Source: Mucilaginibacter sp. OK268 (GTDB taxonomy: Bacteria > Bacteroidota > Bacteroidia > Sphingobacteriales > Sphingobacteriaceae). Taken from it: a stretch of 64,000 nucleotides of DNA. Position numbers and translations under genes: made by a program. This document shows positions 24,535 through 33,509 of this stretch, in pieces. The stretch covers positions 124,001-188,000 of the forward strand of contig NZ_FNJV01000006.1 in the NCBI RefSeq assembly GCF_900103125.1, read 5' to 3'. Below the pieces are notes generated by a model that ran no database searches, was not told the origin of the DNA, and saw only the letters and a program-made list of their open reading frames with translations. Position 1 is the first letter of the stretch. Each line of letters starts with the position of its first letter.

Positions 24535-24566
24535 CAAATATAAGGCGATTTGCCGGAGTGCACCAA
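24535..24566 (-). promoter_or_regulatory. promoter of meaB
   Basis: On the minus strand TTG (24566-24564), 21 bases, then TATATTTG (24542-24535): both elements of the Bacteroidota promoter. The predicted start point lies about 7 nt before the ATG at 24524, which supports that start. Confidence 0.6.
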
Positions 24567-24602
24567 GAAAGTACAGGAACACCGTATAATTCATCAAAAT
24601 TG

Positions 24603-24610
24603 TATATTTG
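24603..24610 (+). promoter_or_regulatory. candidate -7 box before the glycosyltransferase cluster
   Basis: TATATTTG fits TAnnTTTG, 89 bases before the TTG start of the first glycosyltransferase gene. The -33 element was not seen. Confidence 0.35.
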
Positions 24611-24699
24611 TTTTTTCAACATCACCTGTAAATTTTCCTGGCCCAGTTATAACGAAGCCAAATTGTAAAATTACAGTGGTAATATAAACATACACGCAT

Positions 24700-25755
24700 T
24701 TGAAACCCTCCATTCTTATTACCTTCGATTCCTTAAAACGTGCAACATCAGGCATGTTTTTTTTTGAAAGAAGCTTAGGAGAGGAGATCCTGAAGCAGAA
24801 TAACAATCGGTTCGCCATATTTGGGTACTTGCATAAAAAGTCTATTTATTGGTTTCAGCAGCTTGCTGGTACCTTTTTTATATCGCCCTTGCATAAGGTC
24901 TTTTTTCCGGCATATAAGCAGTTTGGCCTGGTACATTTTACCAATCAGTATTGTAAGCTAAAGCCTAAGCGGGTAAAGGCAAAAAAAATACTTACCATTC
25001 ATGATATGAATCCTGTTCATGAAAAAACGCGTTCACCCGCACGTTATAAAAAATACCTTAATCGCCTTGGCGGTTATATAGATAATTGCGATAGGATAGT
25101 AACGATATCAAATTTTGTAGCAGGTGATATTATTAAATATTATCCTCAGGCAGCTAATAAGTTAACGGTTATTTACAATGGTGCAGATAAGCTTGTTTTA
25201 CCGCAGCAGCATGAACCGCCGTACAAGCCAACCCGTAAATTTATATTTACTATAGGTAGTCTTGCTTCTAAAAAGAACTTTCATGTTTTACCGGCCTTGC
25301 TAAATGATAATGCCCTGGAACTGATCATCGCTGGTAAAATAACCGATTATCAGCAGCGAATAATGGAGGAAGCCCAAAAGCATCATTGTACCAACAGGGT
25401 GAAATTGATCGGTCTGATCAGTGACGAAGACAAGGCCTGGTATTATAAAAATTGCGAAGCTTTTGCATTTCCGTCCATAGCAGAAGGATTTGGATTGCCT
25501 GTTATTGAAGCTATGCATTTTGGTAAGCCTGTTTTTTTATCAAGGTACACCTCCCTGCCAGAAATTGGTGGCAACGCGGCCTGGTACTTTGATAACTTTG
25601 AACCCGAAAGCATGCAGGCAACTTTTGCCAAAGGTCTGGAAGAATATGCAACTAACAACATGGCCGAAACTATCATACAGCATGCTGCTCAATTTAATTG
25701 GGAAAAAACAGCCCAACAATATCTCGATCTGTATAGCGATTGCCTTAAAATGTAA
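24700..25755 (+). CDS. glycosyltransferase, GT4 family
   Basis: A 351-residue GT-B fold enzyme transferring a sugar from a nucleotide sugar, probably in lipopolysaccharide or other surface glycan assembly. The C-terminal nucleotide-sugar site has the E-x7-E motif EGFGLPVIEAMHFGKPVF. KFIFTIGSLASKKNFHVL and RVKLIGLISDEDKAWYY are typical GT4 blocks, and LTIHDMNPVHEK and RIVTISNFVAGDI belong to the acceptor domain. The start is a TTG; no ATG fits. It opens an island of seven glycan genes to about 32.5 kb. Confidence 0.9.
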   Translation: MKPSILITFDSLKRATSGMFFFERSLGEEILKQNNNRFAIFGYLHKKSIYWFQQLAGTFFISPLHKVFFPAYKQFGLVHFTNQYCKLKPKRVKAKKILTIHDMNPVHEKTRSPARYKKYLNRLGGYIDNCDRIVTISNFVAGDIIKYYPQAANKLTVIYNGADKLVLPQQHEPPYKPTRKFIFTIGSLASKKNFHVLPALLNDNALELIIAGKITDYQQRIMEEAQKHHCTNRVKLIGLISDEDKAWYYKNCEAFAFPSIAEGFGLPVIEAMHFGKPVFLSRYTSLPEIGGNAAWYFDNFEPESMQATFAKGLEEYATNNMAETIIQHAAQFNWEKTAQQYLDLYSDCLKM

Positions 25756-25802
25756 TCATTAATTATATAATCGCACGTTGATTAAGGCAAATTCTATTGT
25801 TG

Positions 25803-25810
25803 TATTTTTG
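25803..25810 (+). promoter_or_regulatory. -7 box of the first GT9 gene
   Basis: TATTTTTG, 32 bases before the ATG; a TTG lies 22 bases upstream (25778-25780). The same box at nearly the same distance precedes the second GT9 copy. Confidence 0.5.
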
Positions 25811-25841
25811 CATATCTGTACTCATTATTTTTATAAAGTAG

Positions 25842-26843
25842 ATGCCAGTAATTGATAATAAAGAGATAAAGCATATCTTAATAAGCAGGATTGACGCCAT
25901 TGGCGATGTGGTACTACAGCTGCCCACCTGTATTTATTTAAAACAATTATATCCCGATGTGATCATCAGCTTTTTGGGACGAAGCTATACCAAACCAATT
26001 GTAGACGCTTGCAAGGCTATTGATCATTTTATTAATTACGATGAAATTAAACCGCTATCAAAAAAAGAAATAGCCGCGTTATTTAAAGAAAAAAATATTG
26101 ATGCCATAGTGCATGAATTTCCTAAAAGCCAAATTGCCGGAGCAGCTAAGTTGGCGGGCATCAAAATAAGGATAGGGGCAACCAGCAAGATCCATCATCT
26201 TTTAAATTGCAACAAGCTAATTAAGTTAAACCGTGCCGAATCAAATTTGCATGAGGCTCAGCAGGATATTTATATGTGCGGGCCTCTTGGGGTTACACAT
26301 ATCCCTACCATTGGCACTATTGCAAACTATTATAAAAGTAACTTTAAACCTGTTGTTGAACTACCGGCTCAATTTAAAGCCCTATTAACCAACGATAAGT
26401 TTAACCTGATCATTCACACCAAATCAGGCGGTAACGGGCGCGAATGGGATATGGATAATTTTACTTCATTGATTAATGGTTTGCCCGAAGATAAATTTCG
26501 CGTTTTTATAACCGGCTCCCCCAAAGAGCATGAGCTATTTAAAACCTGGATCCCTCAATTACCTGCATCTGTAATTGATTTAAGCGGGAAAATGGATCTT
26601 GATGAATTTATCGCGTTTATATATCATGCTGATGGCTTGCTTGCATCTGGGACCGGCCCATTGCATGTTGCTGCCGCTTCGGGTATCTATACGCTCGGTT
26701 TATTCCCGGTTTCCAAATCGATCAATGCTACCCGGTGGGCCCCATTGGGCATAAAAGCCGAACATATAGAAAGTGACTCCGACGATCTGAGCAGCATTTC
26801 TGTTGATATGGTTAAAGAGAAAATTGTGGGCTGGCTGCAATAA
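25842..26843 (+). CDS. GT9-family glycosyltransferase (heptosyltransferase-like), copy 1
   Basis: A 333-residue GT-B enzyme of the ADP-heptose:LPS heptosyltransferase family, which extends the inner core of LPS/LOS. Marks are ISRIDAIGDVVLQLPTCIYL at the N-terminus, NLIIHTKSGGNGREWDMDNF in the donor domain and DGLLASGTGPLHVAAASGI followed by LGLFPVS, the signature of GT9. It is closely related to the next gene and both arose by tandem duplication; the first 12 codons and several internal DNA stretches are nearly identical. The sugar donor and acceptor cannot be read from sequence. Confidence 0.92.
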   Translation: MPVIDNKEIKHILISRIDAIGDVVLQLPTCIYLKQLYPDVIISFLGRSYTKPIVDACKAIDHFINYDEIKPLSKKEIAALFKEKNIDAIVHEFPKSQIAGAAKLAGIKIRIGATSKIHHLLNCNKLIKLNRAESNLHEAQQDIYMCGPLGVTHIPTIGTIANYYKSNFKPVVELPAQFKALLTNDKFNLIIHTKSGGNGREWDMDNFTSLINGLPEDKFRVFITGSPKEHELFKTWIPQLPASVIDLSGKMDLDEFIAFIYHADGLLASGTGPLHVAAASGIYTLGLFPVSKSINATRWAPLGIKAEHIESDSDDLSSISVDMVKEKIVGWLQ

Positions 26844-26877
26844 AAATGAGCTGATAGCCTTTAATAAACTATTGTTC

Positions 26878-26885
26878 TATTTTTG
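26878..26885 (+). promoter_or_regulatory. -7 box of the second GT9 gene
   Basis: TATTTTTG, 30 bases before the ATG, equivalent in sequence and position to the box of copy 1. This suggests that the duplication carried the promoter along. Confidence 0.45.
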
Positions 26886-26915
26886 CTGTATTGATATATG
26901 CTATATAAAAGTTAG

Positions 26916-27938
26916 ATGCCAGTAATTGATAACAAAAGAATAACCCATATTTTAATAAACAGGCTTGATGCCATGGGCGATGTTGTGCTTCAACTGCCCA
27001 CCTGTATTTATTTAAAACAATTATATCCCGATGTCATCATCAGCTTTCTGGGCCGGAGCTATACCAAGCCAGTTATTGATGCCTGCAAGGCAGTTGATCA
27101 TTTTATTAATTATGATGAGCTTAAAGCCTTATCAACAAATGAAATAGCCGCTATTTTTAAAGAAAAAGGTATTGATGCCATTGTGCATGAGTTTCCGCAA
27201 AGGGAAATTGCCGAAGCTGCAAAAAAGGCCGGAGTAAAACTAAGGATAGGTGTAACGAGCAGGAATTACCATTTTTTTACCTGTAATAAATTAGTAAGAC
27301 TAAGCCGCAGGAGGTCCGACCTGCATGAAGCACAGCAGGATATTTACCTATGCAAACCGCTCGGGGTTACGCATGTACCCACATTAGGCACTCTTTCAAA
27401 TTTATACACAGGTAATTTTAAACCAACGGTAACGCTACCTGCACAGTTTAAAGATCACTTGAAGGATGACAAATTCAATTTGATCATTCATGCCAAATCA
27501 AATGGTAATGGCAAGGAATGGGATCTGGATAATTTCACTTCGCTCATTAAACTTTTACCTGAGGAAAGGTTCCGGATTTTTATAACCGGATCCGAAAAAG
27601 AGCATGAGCTTTTTAAAACATGGATCCCTCAATTACCTGCATCTGTAATTGATTTAAGCGGAAAGTTGACGCTTGATGAACTCATCGCGTTCATATACCA
27701 GGCCGATGGCTTATTGGCTTCCGGGACAGGGCCCCTACATGTAGCCGCCGCCTCGGGGATACATACGTTAGGATTATTCCCAATTACAATAGGTATACAT
27801 GCTACCCGCTGGGCTCCTTTGGGGATAAGAGCGGAGCATATTGAAAGCGACTCTGATGACCTGAGCAATATTACTGTTGATATGGTTTTTGAACGGATAA
27901 ATGGATGGCCTAAAATTAACCCTTTATCCAGGCTTTAA
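26916..27938 (+). CDS. GT9-family glycosyltransferase (heptosyltransferase-like), copy 2
   Basis: A 340-residue paralogue of the preceding gene, with the same order of motifs: INRLDAMGDVVLQLPTCIYL, NLIIHAKSNGNGKEWDLDNF and DGLLASGTGPLHVAAASGI. Differences concentrate in the acceptor half (for example SRNYHFFTCNKLVRLSRRRS), so the two copies may use different acceptors. The C-terminus is 7 residues longer and its last 23 bases overlap the convergent GT2 gene. Confidence 0.92.
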   Translation: MPVIDNKRITHILINRLDAMGDVVLQLPTCIYLKQLYPDVIISFLGRSYTKPVIDACKAVDHFINYDELKALSTNEIAAIFKEKGIDAIVHEFPQREIAEAAKKAGVKLRIGVTSRNYHFFTCNKLVRLSRRRSDLHEAQQDIYLCKPLGVTHVPTLGTLSNLYTGNFKPTVTLPAQFKDHLKDDKFNLIIHAKSNGNGKEWDLDNFTSLIKLLPEERFRIFITGSEKEHELFKTWIPQLPASVIDLSGKLTLDELIAFIYQADGLLASGTGPLHVAAASGIHTLGLFPITIGIHATRWAPLGIRAEHIESDSDDLSNITVDMVFERINGWPKINPLSRL

Positions 27939-28623
27939 ATAACCTGAACATATACCGGCTCCATATTTTAACACCAAAGTTTTTTAATATTAAAGCCGAC
28001 TTGTCTTTTTCAAAAACCTTGTCTACCTCGGTTCCTGATATACCTAAGTGGTTAAAATTAGCAATTAGGTGATCTTTATACTGAAAACTAAATGTTTTAT
28101 CGCCATAGCATTGCATATTCAGCACGTTATCGGCAACAATTTTATATTTGGTATTAAACCGGTACTTGTCAAAAACAGTTTTCGGATAAATAATGGCCTG
28201 ATGATAAATACCTCCTTTTGCCATATAATACGGACTTAACTCTCCGGATCTTTTTACCCCATCAGATAAAACATTGCCATAATATATCACATTAGGGTCA
28301 TTTAACTCATACGCCATATCAGAAAACTCCGAACGTAACTCATCATCGGCCCCTAAAAAATAAACCCAATCGCCGGTAAGGTGTTTTATGGCTTTATTCA
28401 TGGCATCATAAATACCGCTGTCTTTTTCACTTTTCCAGTAAGCTATACGGTTTGCGTTATCCTGTAGTATTTGTACAGTTTCATCTGTGCTTTTACCATC
28501 AATTATAATAATGTCAATAGCGGGGTATTGCTGGCTATAAATGCTGTCGAGGCATTTTTGTAAAGTTTTAGCCGCATTATAAGTAACAATTATTACGTTA
28601 ATTTTTGTGGGGATACTTTGCAC
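27916..28623 (-). CDS. glycosyltransferase, GT2 family
   Basis: A GT-A fold enzyme of about 235 residues. INVIIVTYNAAKTLQKCLDS opens the fold, IIIDGKSTDETVQIL holds the first aspartate, and YFLGADDELR holds the DxD-like metal site. It resembles WcaE/PgaC-like transferases of surface glycans. The start is uncertain: GTG 28623 leaves 7 residues before the first strand, while a TTG at 28662 would add 13 more with a hydrophobic start. Neither has a visible ribosome site. Its end overlaps the GT9 copy 2 gene by 23 bases in convergent orientation. Confidence 0.85.
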   Translation of the reverse strand: MQSIPTKINVIIVTYNAAKTLQKCLDSIYSQQYPAIDIIIIDGKSTDETVQILQDNANRIAYWKSEKDSGIYDAMNKAIKHLTGDWVYFLGADDELRSEFSDMAYELNDPNVIYYGNVLSDGVKRSGELSPYYMAKGGIYHQAIIYPKTVFDKYRFNTKYKIVADNVLNMQCYGDKTFSFQYKDHLIANFNHLGISGTEVDKVFEKDKSALILKNFGVKIWSRYMFRLFKAWIKG

Positions 28624-28798
28624 ACTTTCGTTTTTATAGGAGGTACATGATATGAACAGCAAAAGTACAATTCAGATAGCTAAAATGGTAGTTTTAATAA
28701 TTGGGCTGCCATATTTATATTACAATGCAAGAGTCAAGGGGTTAAAATACATGAAATCGGCATTGTAACTATTACAATAAATATTACGTGTATATAGT

Positions 28799-28806
28799 TA
28801 CTTTTG
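28799..28806 (+). promoter_or_regulatory. -7 box before the MsbA-like gene
   Basis: TACTTTTG fits TAnnTTTG and ends 18 bases before the ATG. No -33 TTG at the usual spacing. Confidence 0.45.
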
Positions 28807-28824
28807 CAAGATTAATTTTTTTTA

Positions 28825-30690
28825 ATGAAGATCTATTTCAGATTACTATCTTTTGCCAGGCCCATCGGTAAGTTTGCTTTACCATATATTGTATGTACTG
28901 TATTTTCGGTAATATTTAATACACTTAATCTTGCTTTGCTGGCACCATTGCTAAAAACAATTTTTAACCCGGTACCGGCAGGGCAGATATTGAAAAAGCC
29001 AGAACATTGGATTGATCTGTTAGAGAACTTTAACTATTATGCACATTTAGCCAACCAGCAATATGGTACATTAGGTGCTTTAAAGTTTGTTTGTGTAGCC
29101 ATTGTGGTTTCGGTATTACTAAGCAACGTATTCCGGTATTTTTCGCAACGGATAATGGAGAGTTTACGGATCTATACCCTTTTAAATTTAAGGCGAACAG
29201 TTTTTAACAATGTTATGAACCTGCACCTGGGCTATTTCAGTAATGAGCGCAAAGGCGATATTATTTCAAAAATTGCTGCCGATGTACAGGTAGTACAATT
29301 TTCTGTTACGGGTACCCTCCAGGTAGCATTTAAGGAACCATTTCAGCTTATTGCCTATCTTATAGCATTATTTGCTATTTCGGTAAAGCTTACTTTGTTC
29401 TCTATGCTTATTATACCGGTTTCGGCATTTATCATTTCAAGGATAGTTAAACGTTTGAAAGAACAGGCGGTGGAGTCTCAGCAAACTTATGGTAACATGA
29501 TCAGTTACCTCGACGAAGCCTTATCCGGAATAAAAATTATAAAGGCCTTTAATGCGATACCTTTTATCAAAAACAGGTTTAATCATGAAAACGAAGAGTA
29601 TTCCAGGATTACCCGTTCTATGGCTAAAAGGCAGCAAATGGCATCGCCGGTATCCGAGTTTTTGGGGGTTTTAATGGTATCTGGTATTGTGTTATATGGA
29701 GGCTCATTGATCATCAATCATACCGGCTCACTAACCGCCGAAAAATTCATCATTTATATTGCCATGTTTTCGCAGGTGATGCGCCCTGCAAAAGCTATAT
29801 CTGATTCTTTCAGCAATATCCATTCAGGCATAGCCGCAGGCGAACGGGTGCTGGCACTTATTGACGAAAAGCCGCAAATAACCGATGCTCCGGATGCTGT
29901 GACAATAACTGATTTCACCAAAAATGTAAGGTTTGAAAACGTATCTTTTGCTTATAAAAACAAAGTTGAGTTGAATGAAAACGGTATTGAGACTGAACCT
30001 GATAAGTATGTACTGAAAAATCTCAACCTCGAAATACCTAAAGGTAAAACCGTAGCCCTGGTTGGTCCTTCGGGTGGTGGTAAATCAACCCTGATGGATC
30101 TGTTGCCCAGGTTTATTGAACCGCAGTTGGGTACCATATATATTGATGGTAAAAATATACAATCAGTTACGATGGAGTCATTAAGGGCGCAAATGGGTAT
30201 TGTGAACCAGGAGTCGATATTGTTTAATGATACCATATTTAACAACATTGCTTTTGGCAAAACGGGGGTAACACAAGAGCAGGTAGAAGCTGCGGCGCGT
30301 ATTGCCAATGCGCATAATTTTATCATGGAAACGGATAAGGGCTATGAAACCAATACCGGCGACAGGGGAACAAAGCTTTCTGGCGGACAGCGGCAAAGGA
30401 TCTGTATTGCCCGGGCCGTATTGAACAATCCGCCTATTATGCTGCTTGATGAGGCTACTTCGGCATTGGATACCGAATCTGAAAAACTGGTGCAGGACGC
30501 GTTGAACAATTTGATGAAAAATCGTACTTCGCTCATCATCGCGCACCGCCTCAGCACCATACAAAATGCCGATATCATTATTGTATTGGAAAAAGGCTGT
30601 GTGGTTGAACAAGGCTCACACCTTGAACTGTTGCAAAACAACGGGCTGTACAAGAAACTGATAGATATGCAAACCTTTAATGCCGATTAA
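28825..30690 (+). CDS. MsbA-like ABC lipid exporter
   Basis: A 621-residue fused permease-ATPase of the lipid A/lipid-linked exporter type. Six helices lie in residues 15-335. The ATPase has Walker A GPSGGGKSTLMDL (about 413), Q-loop VNQESILFNDTIFNNIAFG, signature LSGGQRQRICIARAVL (about 518), Walker B IMLLDEATSALD and IAHRLST. Its place among glycosyltransferases suggests that it flips lipid A-core or a lipid-linked glycan across the inner membrane. The GT-like gene behind it follows at 44 bases and is probably co-transcribed. Confidence 0.92.
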   Translation: MKIYFRLLSFARPIGKFALPYIVCTVFSVIFNTLNLALLAPLLKTIFNPVPAGQILKKPEHWIDLLENFNYYAHLANQQYGTLGALKFVCVAIVVSVLLSNVFRYFSQRIMESLRIYTLLNLRRTVFNNVMNLHLGYFSNERKGDIISKIAADVQVVQFSVTGTLQVAFKEPFQLIAYLIALFAISVKLTLFSMLIIPVSAFIISRIVKRLKEQAVESQQTYGNMISYLDEALSGIKIIKAFNAIPFIKNRFNHENEEYSRITRSMAKRQQMASPVSEFLGVLMVSGIVLYGGSLIINHTGSLTAEKFIIYIAMFSQVMRPAKAISDSFSNIHSGIAAGERVLALIDEKPQITDAPDAVTITDFTKNVRFENVSFAYKNKVELNENGIETEPDKYVLKNLNLEIPKGKTVALVGPSGGGKSTLMDLLPRFIEPQLGTIYIDGKNIQSVTMESLRAQMGIVNQESILFNDTIFNNIAFGKTGVTQEQVEAAARIANAHNFIMETDKGYETNTGDRGTKLSGGQRQRICIARAVLNNPPIMLLDEATSALDTESEKLVQDALNNLMKNRTSLIIAHRLSTIQNADIIIVLEKGCVVEQGSHLELLQNNGLYKKLIDMQTFNAD

Positions 30691-30734
30691 GAATAGCAGG
30701 TAAAAGGTGTTTGTATTTTAAATTAATCCCTATA

Positions 30735-31541
30735 ATGATGCATAGTGCAGTTGTTGTCATTCCGGTTTATAAGCCCGAATTATCGGAGTACGAAAGAATT
30801 GCGCTTATACAGTGCCAGGCTGTTTTATCAAAATATAACATCGTATTTGCGAAGCCAAAGAGCCTGGAAATTGATTTCAAAATTGCTGATGTGCAATTTT
30901 CAACGTTATCATTTGATGACCATTATTTTGAAGATATCCATGGCTACAACCGCCTGATGCTATCTGCCGATTTTTATGAAAGTTTCGGGGAGTATGAATA
31001 CATGCTTATTTATCAGCTTGATGCCTTTGTATTTACAGATCAGCTTGATTATTGGTGCAGTCAGGCCTATGATTATATCGGCGCCCCCTGGTTTGCAGTT
31101 AAAGATCCCTCCAATATTTTTGATCAATTAATAAATCAGATCAAGAATTACTTCTATGTAAGATATAATGTAAAGCATAAGGACGGTATGCCCAAAATTG
31201 GTAAGCAATTGGCCGGCAGAGTGGGTAACGGAGGGTTTTCGCTAAGAAAAACCGAGGTGTTTATTAAGTATTGTATCCAATACAAATCACTGATAGAGCA
31301 TTACTGTTCATTACGGCACGCCTGGTTTAATGAGGATATTTTTTGGAGTATTGAACTAAACCGAAAAAAGCAACAGCTCAGGATACCTAAACTGAAAAAA
31401 GCCTTAAAATTTGCTTTTGAAACCCGCCCGGAAAAAGCTTTAGAAATAAATAAAGGTCAATTGCCTTTTGGATGCCATGCCTGGGATAAAAATATTGATT
31501 TCTGGCGCCCGTTTTTTAAAGTTTATGGATATGAAGTTTAA
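30735..31541 (+). CDS. DUF5672 family protein, probable glycosyltransferase
   Basis: A 268-residue protein of the DUF5672 family. The first strand AVVVIPVYKPELSEYER is GT-A like. LIYQLDAFVFTDQLDYWC contains a candidate metal site, and DYIGAPWF, VGNGGFSLRKTEVF and FNEDIFWS are the conserved family blocks. ATG 30735 is preferred to the ORF start 8 codons earlier because the fold begins 4 residues after it. It lies between the flippase and a GT2-like gene. Transferase activity is inferred from fold and context only. Confidence 0.8.
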   Translation: MMHSAVVVIPVYKPELSEYERIALIQCQAVLSKYNIVFAKPKSLEIDFKIADVQFSTLSFDDHYFEDIHGYNRLMLSADFYESFGEYEYMLIYQLDAFVFTDQLDYWCSQAYDYIGAPWFAVKDPSNIFDQLINQIKNYFYVRYNVKHKDGMPKIGKQLAGRVGNGGFSLRKTEVFIKYCIQYKSLIEHYCSLRHAWFNEDIFWSIELNRKKQQLRIPKLKKALKFAFETRPEKALEINKGQLPFGCHAWDKNIDFWRPFFKVYGYEV

Positions 31542-32455
31542 CTTTCTGCAAGTTGTTTATTATTCACCCGGGCACTATCTAAAGTCAGGTACTTTTTAAG
31601 AATGTAAAAATTCAACTTCAGAAAAAGCTTTAGATCAAGCGTTAAGAATTTGTTATTCTTCCATAACATATTAAATGCTGTAGAAATTGGATACTCAAAT
31701 TTAATCAGTTGTTCTATAAAATCTTTAAATGTTGTTTTTTCGATATAAATAACCTGTTTAGGAGTAAGCGGTTCAATATTTACAGGTAAGTGCTCACTCC
31801 ATTTATTATGCAGTTTTAAGTTCTCGTTCATCCATGTTCTGTCGTAATGCCCTTCTGAGAAATGATCAAGTAAAATCTCAAAAGTAACGGCAACCTTATA
31901 TTTTTGGCCAACTGATAAGGAAAAGTCGATATCATATCCGTGGAACCCCCAAAAAGTATTTTCGTCAAACATGGTTCCCCTGGCAATTTTTCTGGTGGTG
32001 CAAAGCCACACCCCATCAACACAAGCTACTTCGGATATTGTTTCATTGTTAGGATTGCGGTGAACATGTTTGGTTTGCTTTTTCTTATGCTTAAAAGATT
32101 GTAATAAATTGGTGTAGGTAGTATCCACACCCATACCTCCCCATCCCGAAGGTGTTACTGGTTTATAGCTGCTGCCAGCCACACCAACTAAGCCTAACTC
32201 CGTATCGTTATGAAATGATTGAATGATCTTTTGCCCCCAGTTATTGGTTTTAATCAACACGTCTTCGTGCATAAAGCATAAAATATCGTATTGGGCCTTT
32301 AAAATTCCCCTATTGTAAACAGCGCAGATCCCCTGTTTACCCTCACTGTTATCAGTGGCAATAATTTCATACGGAACGCCAATGGTTGTTGAAATATTTT
32401 CACTTACCTGGCTAAGGAGGTTTTTATTGGCCGAACAAATAATTATAGATATCAT
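31538..32455 (-). CDS. GT2-like glycosyltransferase
   Basis: A 305-residue enzyme of the Glyco_tranf_2_5 type. It begins ISIIICSANKNLLSQVSENI, has EIIATDNSEGKQGICAVYN and DILCFMHEDVLIKTNNWG (HED as metal site), then VGVAGSSY and ACVDGVWLCTTRKI, and GFHGYDIDFSL, a block that binds the acceptor side in related enzymes. The C-terminal 90 residues are helical and basic. Its stop overlaps the end of the DUF5672 gene by 4 bases. It is the last gene of the glycan island. Confidence 0.85.
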   Translation of the reverse strand: MISIIICSANKNLLSQVSENISTTIGVPYEIIATDNSEGKQGICAVYNRGILKAQYDILCFMHEDVLIKTNNWGQKIIQSFHNDTELGLVGVAGSSYKPVTPSGWGGMGVDTTYTNLLQSFKHKKKQTKHVHRNPNNETISEVACVDGVWLCTTRKIARGTMFDENTFWGFHGYDIDFSLSVGQKYKVAVTFEILLDHFSEGHYDRTWMNENLKLHNKWSEHLPVNIEPLTPKQVIYIEKTTFKDFIEQLIKFEYPISTAFNMLWKNNKFLTLDLKLFLKLNFYILKKYLTLDSARVNNKQLAES

Positions 32456-32548
32456 GGAGCAAACGGCAAATGTAAAGTATGTTTAATAGTTAATTAAATT
32501 AAATAACTCGTTAAATAAACTTTTGTTATACAGTAAAGCTGTTAATAC

Positions 32549-32581
32549 GCAAAATGCTGTAGGTTCGCTACAGCATTTTGC
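32549..32581 (-). terminator. hairpin between the porin-like gene and the GT2-like gene
   Basis: Perfect 14-bp stem (GCAAAATGCTGTAG with its complement, 32549-32562 / 32568-32581) and a 5-nt loop, 33 bases after the porin-like stop on the minus strand. The T-tract is poor, but the stem is strong. Confidence 0.6.
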
Positions 32582-32613
32582 ACTATTTTCTGGAAATGTT
32601 CTAAAATATACTT

Positions 32614-33279
32614 TTACTGAAACTTAAATCCCAATCCGATCTGCCAAACCTGGTTGCGGAAGTCGGGCAAGTCAGCCTCATTGGAAGCGTTCCTGGAAAG
32701 GTCAATGTTGTAACGGCCCCTGATCTCTACATTACGGTTAATATCAAAACTAAGGCCTACTACACCGGCTACATAGCTTTGGTCGCCCTGGTGACCGTCA
32801 TAGCGGGTCTCTACATTAGTGCCAAAGTCCCGGTAAGTGTCCCGTTGCGAAGTTAAAAAGGTAAGCTGCGGACCAATTAAGAAATTAAACCCGGGCACGA
32901 TCTTGAATTTTGCCAGTAAGGGAACGTCGATATAGTTGGTACGTTCGGTAAAATGGGAGTTTTCAAGATCTGCACTGTAGCCTTTTTGCGAAAATAATAC
33001 TTCGGGGGCGAACGAAAAATAATTGGTAACAGGAACATCCAGTGTGAGCCCGACATTGAAGGCTGCAATACTGTTCGAGCTAAAACGGGAATCATAAGCG
33101 TCAAGCGAATTCGCGACGTTCAGACCGGCGGTAAACCCTACTTTGATCTGATTATCGTTATACGGTCTGCGTTGTTCATGCCTCACATAACGGCGTGGCC
33201 TGCGTGGTCCGTAATAAGTTTGTGCACTTGCCGCGCCTGCAGCAAATAAACATATTGCAAAAAAGATAAATTTTTTCAT
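32614..33279 (-). CDS. porin-family outer-membrane beta-barrel protein
   Basis: A 221-residue protein of the PorT/OMP_b-brl_2 type. A signal peptide (FIFFAICLFAAGAASAQ) and a short Tyr/Arg-rich segment (YYGPRRPRRYVRHEQRRPYN) precede about eight beta strands. These start KVGFTAGLNVANSLDAYDSR and end WQIGLGFKFQ. LDVPVTNYFSFAPEVLFSQK is the characteristic strand pair of the family. Small barrels of this kind have no defined function in most Bacteroidota. It is divergent from the GH3 gene. Confidence 0.88.
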   Translation of the reverse strand: MKKFIFFAICLFAAGAASAQTYYGPRRPRRYVRHEQRRPYNDNQIKVGFTAGLNVANSLDAYDSRFSSNSIAAFNVGLTLDVPVTNYFSFAPEVLFSQKGYSADLENSHFTERTNYIDVPLLAKFKIVPGFNFLIGPQLTFLTSQRDTYRDFGTNVETRYDGHQGDQSYVAGVVGLSFDINRNVEIRGRYNIDLSRNASNEADLPDFRNQVWQIGLGFKFQ

Positions 33280-33498
33280 TTTTTTATTTGTTTTTAACGG
33301 TAGTGGAACAAATTACAGGCACTCTATTTTTATTACGGCCTGCAACCGTTCCTTGATTATTTTGATTTATACATGCATAGAGTAAAAATTAACGCAAAGG
33401 TTTATTTTTAATATCCAATAATTAGTTTCAGCTATATTTCTTCATGAAATCTTCAAAATCCCGGTGCCAGATACTAATTACATAATACTATTTTGTAC

Positions 33499-33506
33499 TA
33501 CATTTG
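33499..33506 (+). promoter_or_regulatory. -7 box abutting the GH3 start codon
   Basis: TACATTTG, then ACC, then ATG. If transcription starts 4 nt after the box, as in the consensus, the mRNA begins at the ATG and is leaderless. No -33 TTG was seen. Confidence 0.5.
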
Positions 33507-33509
33507 ACC

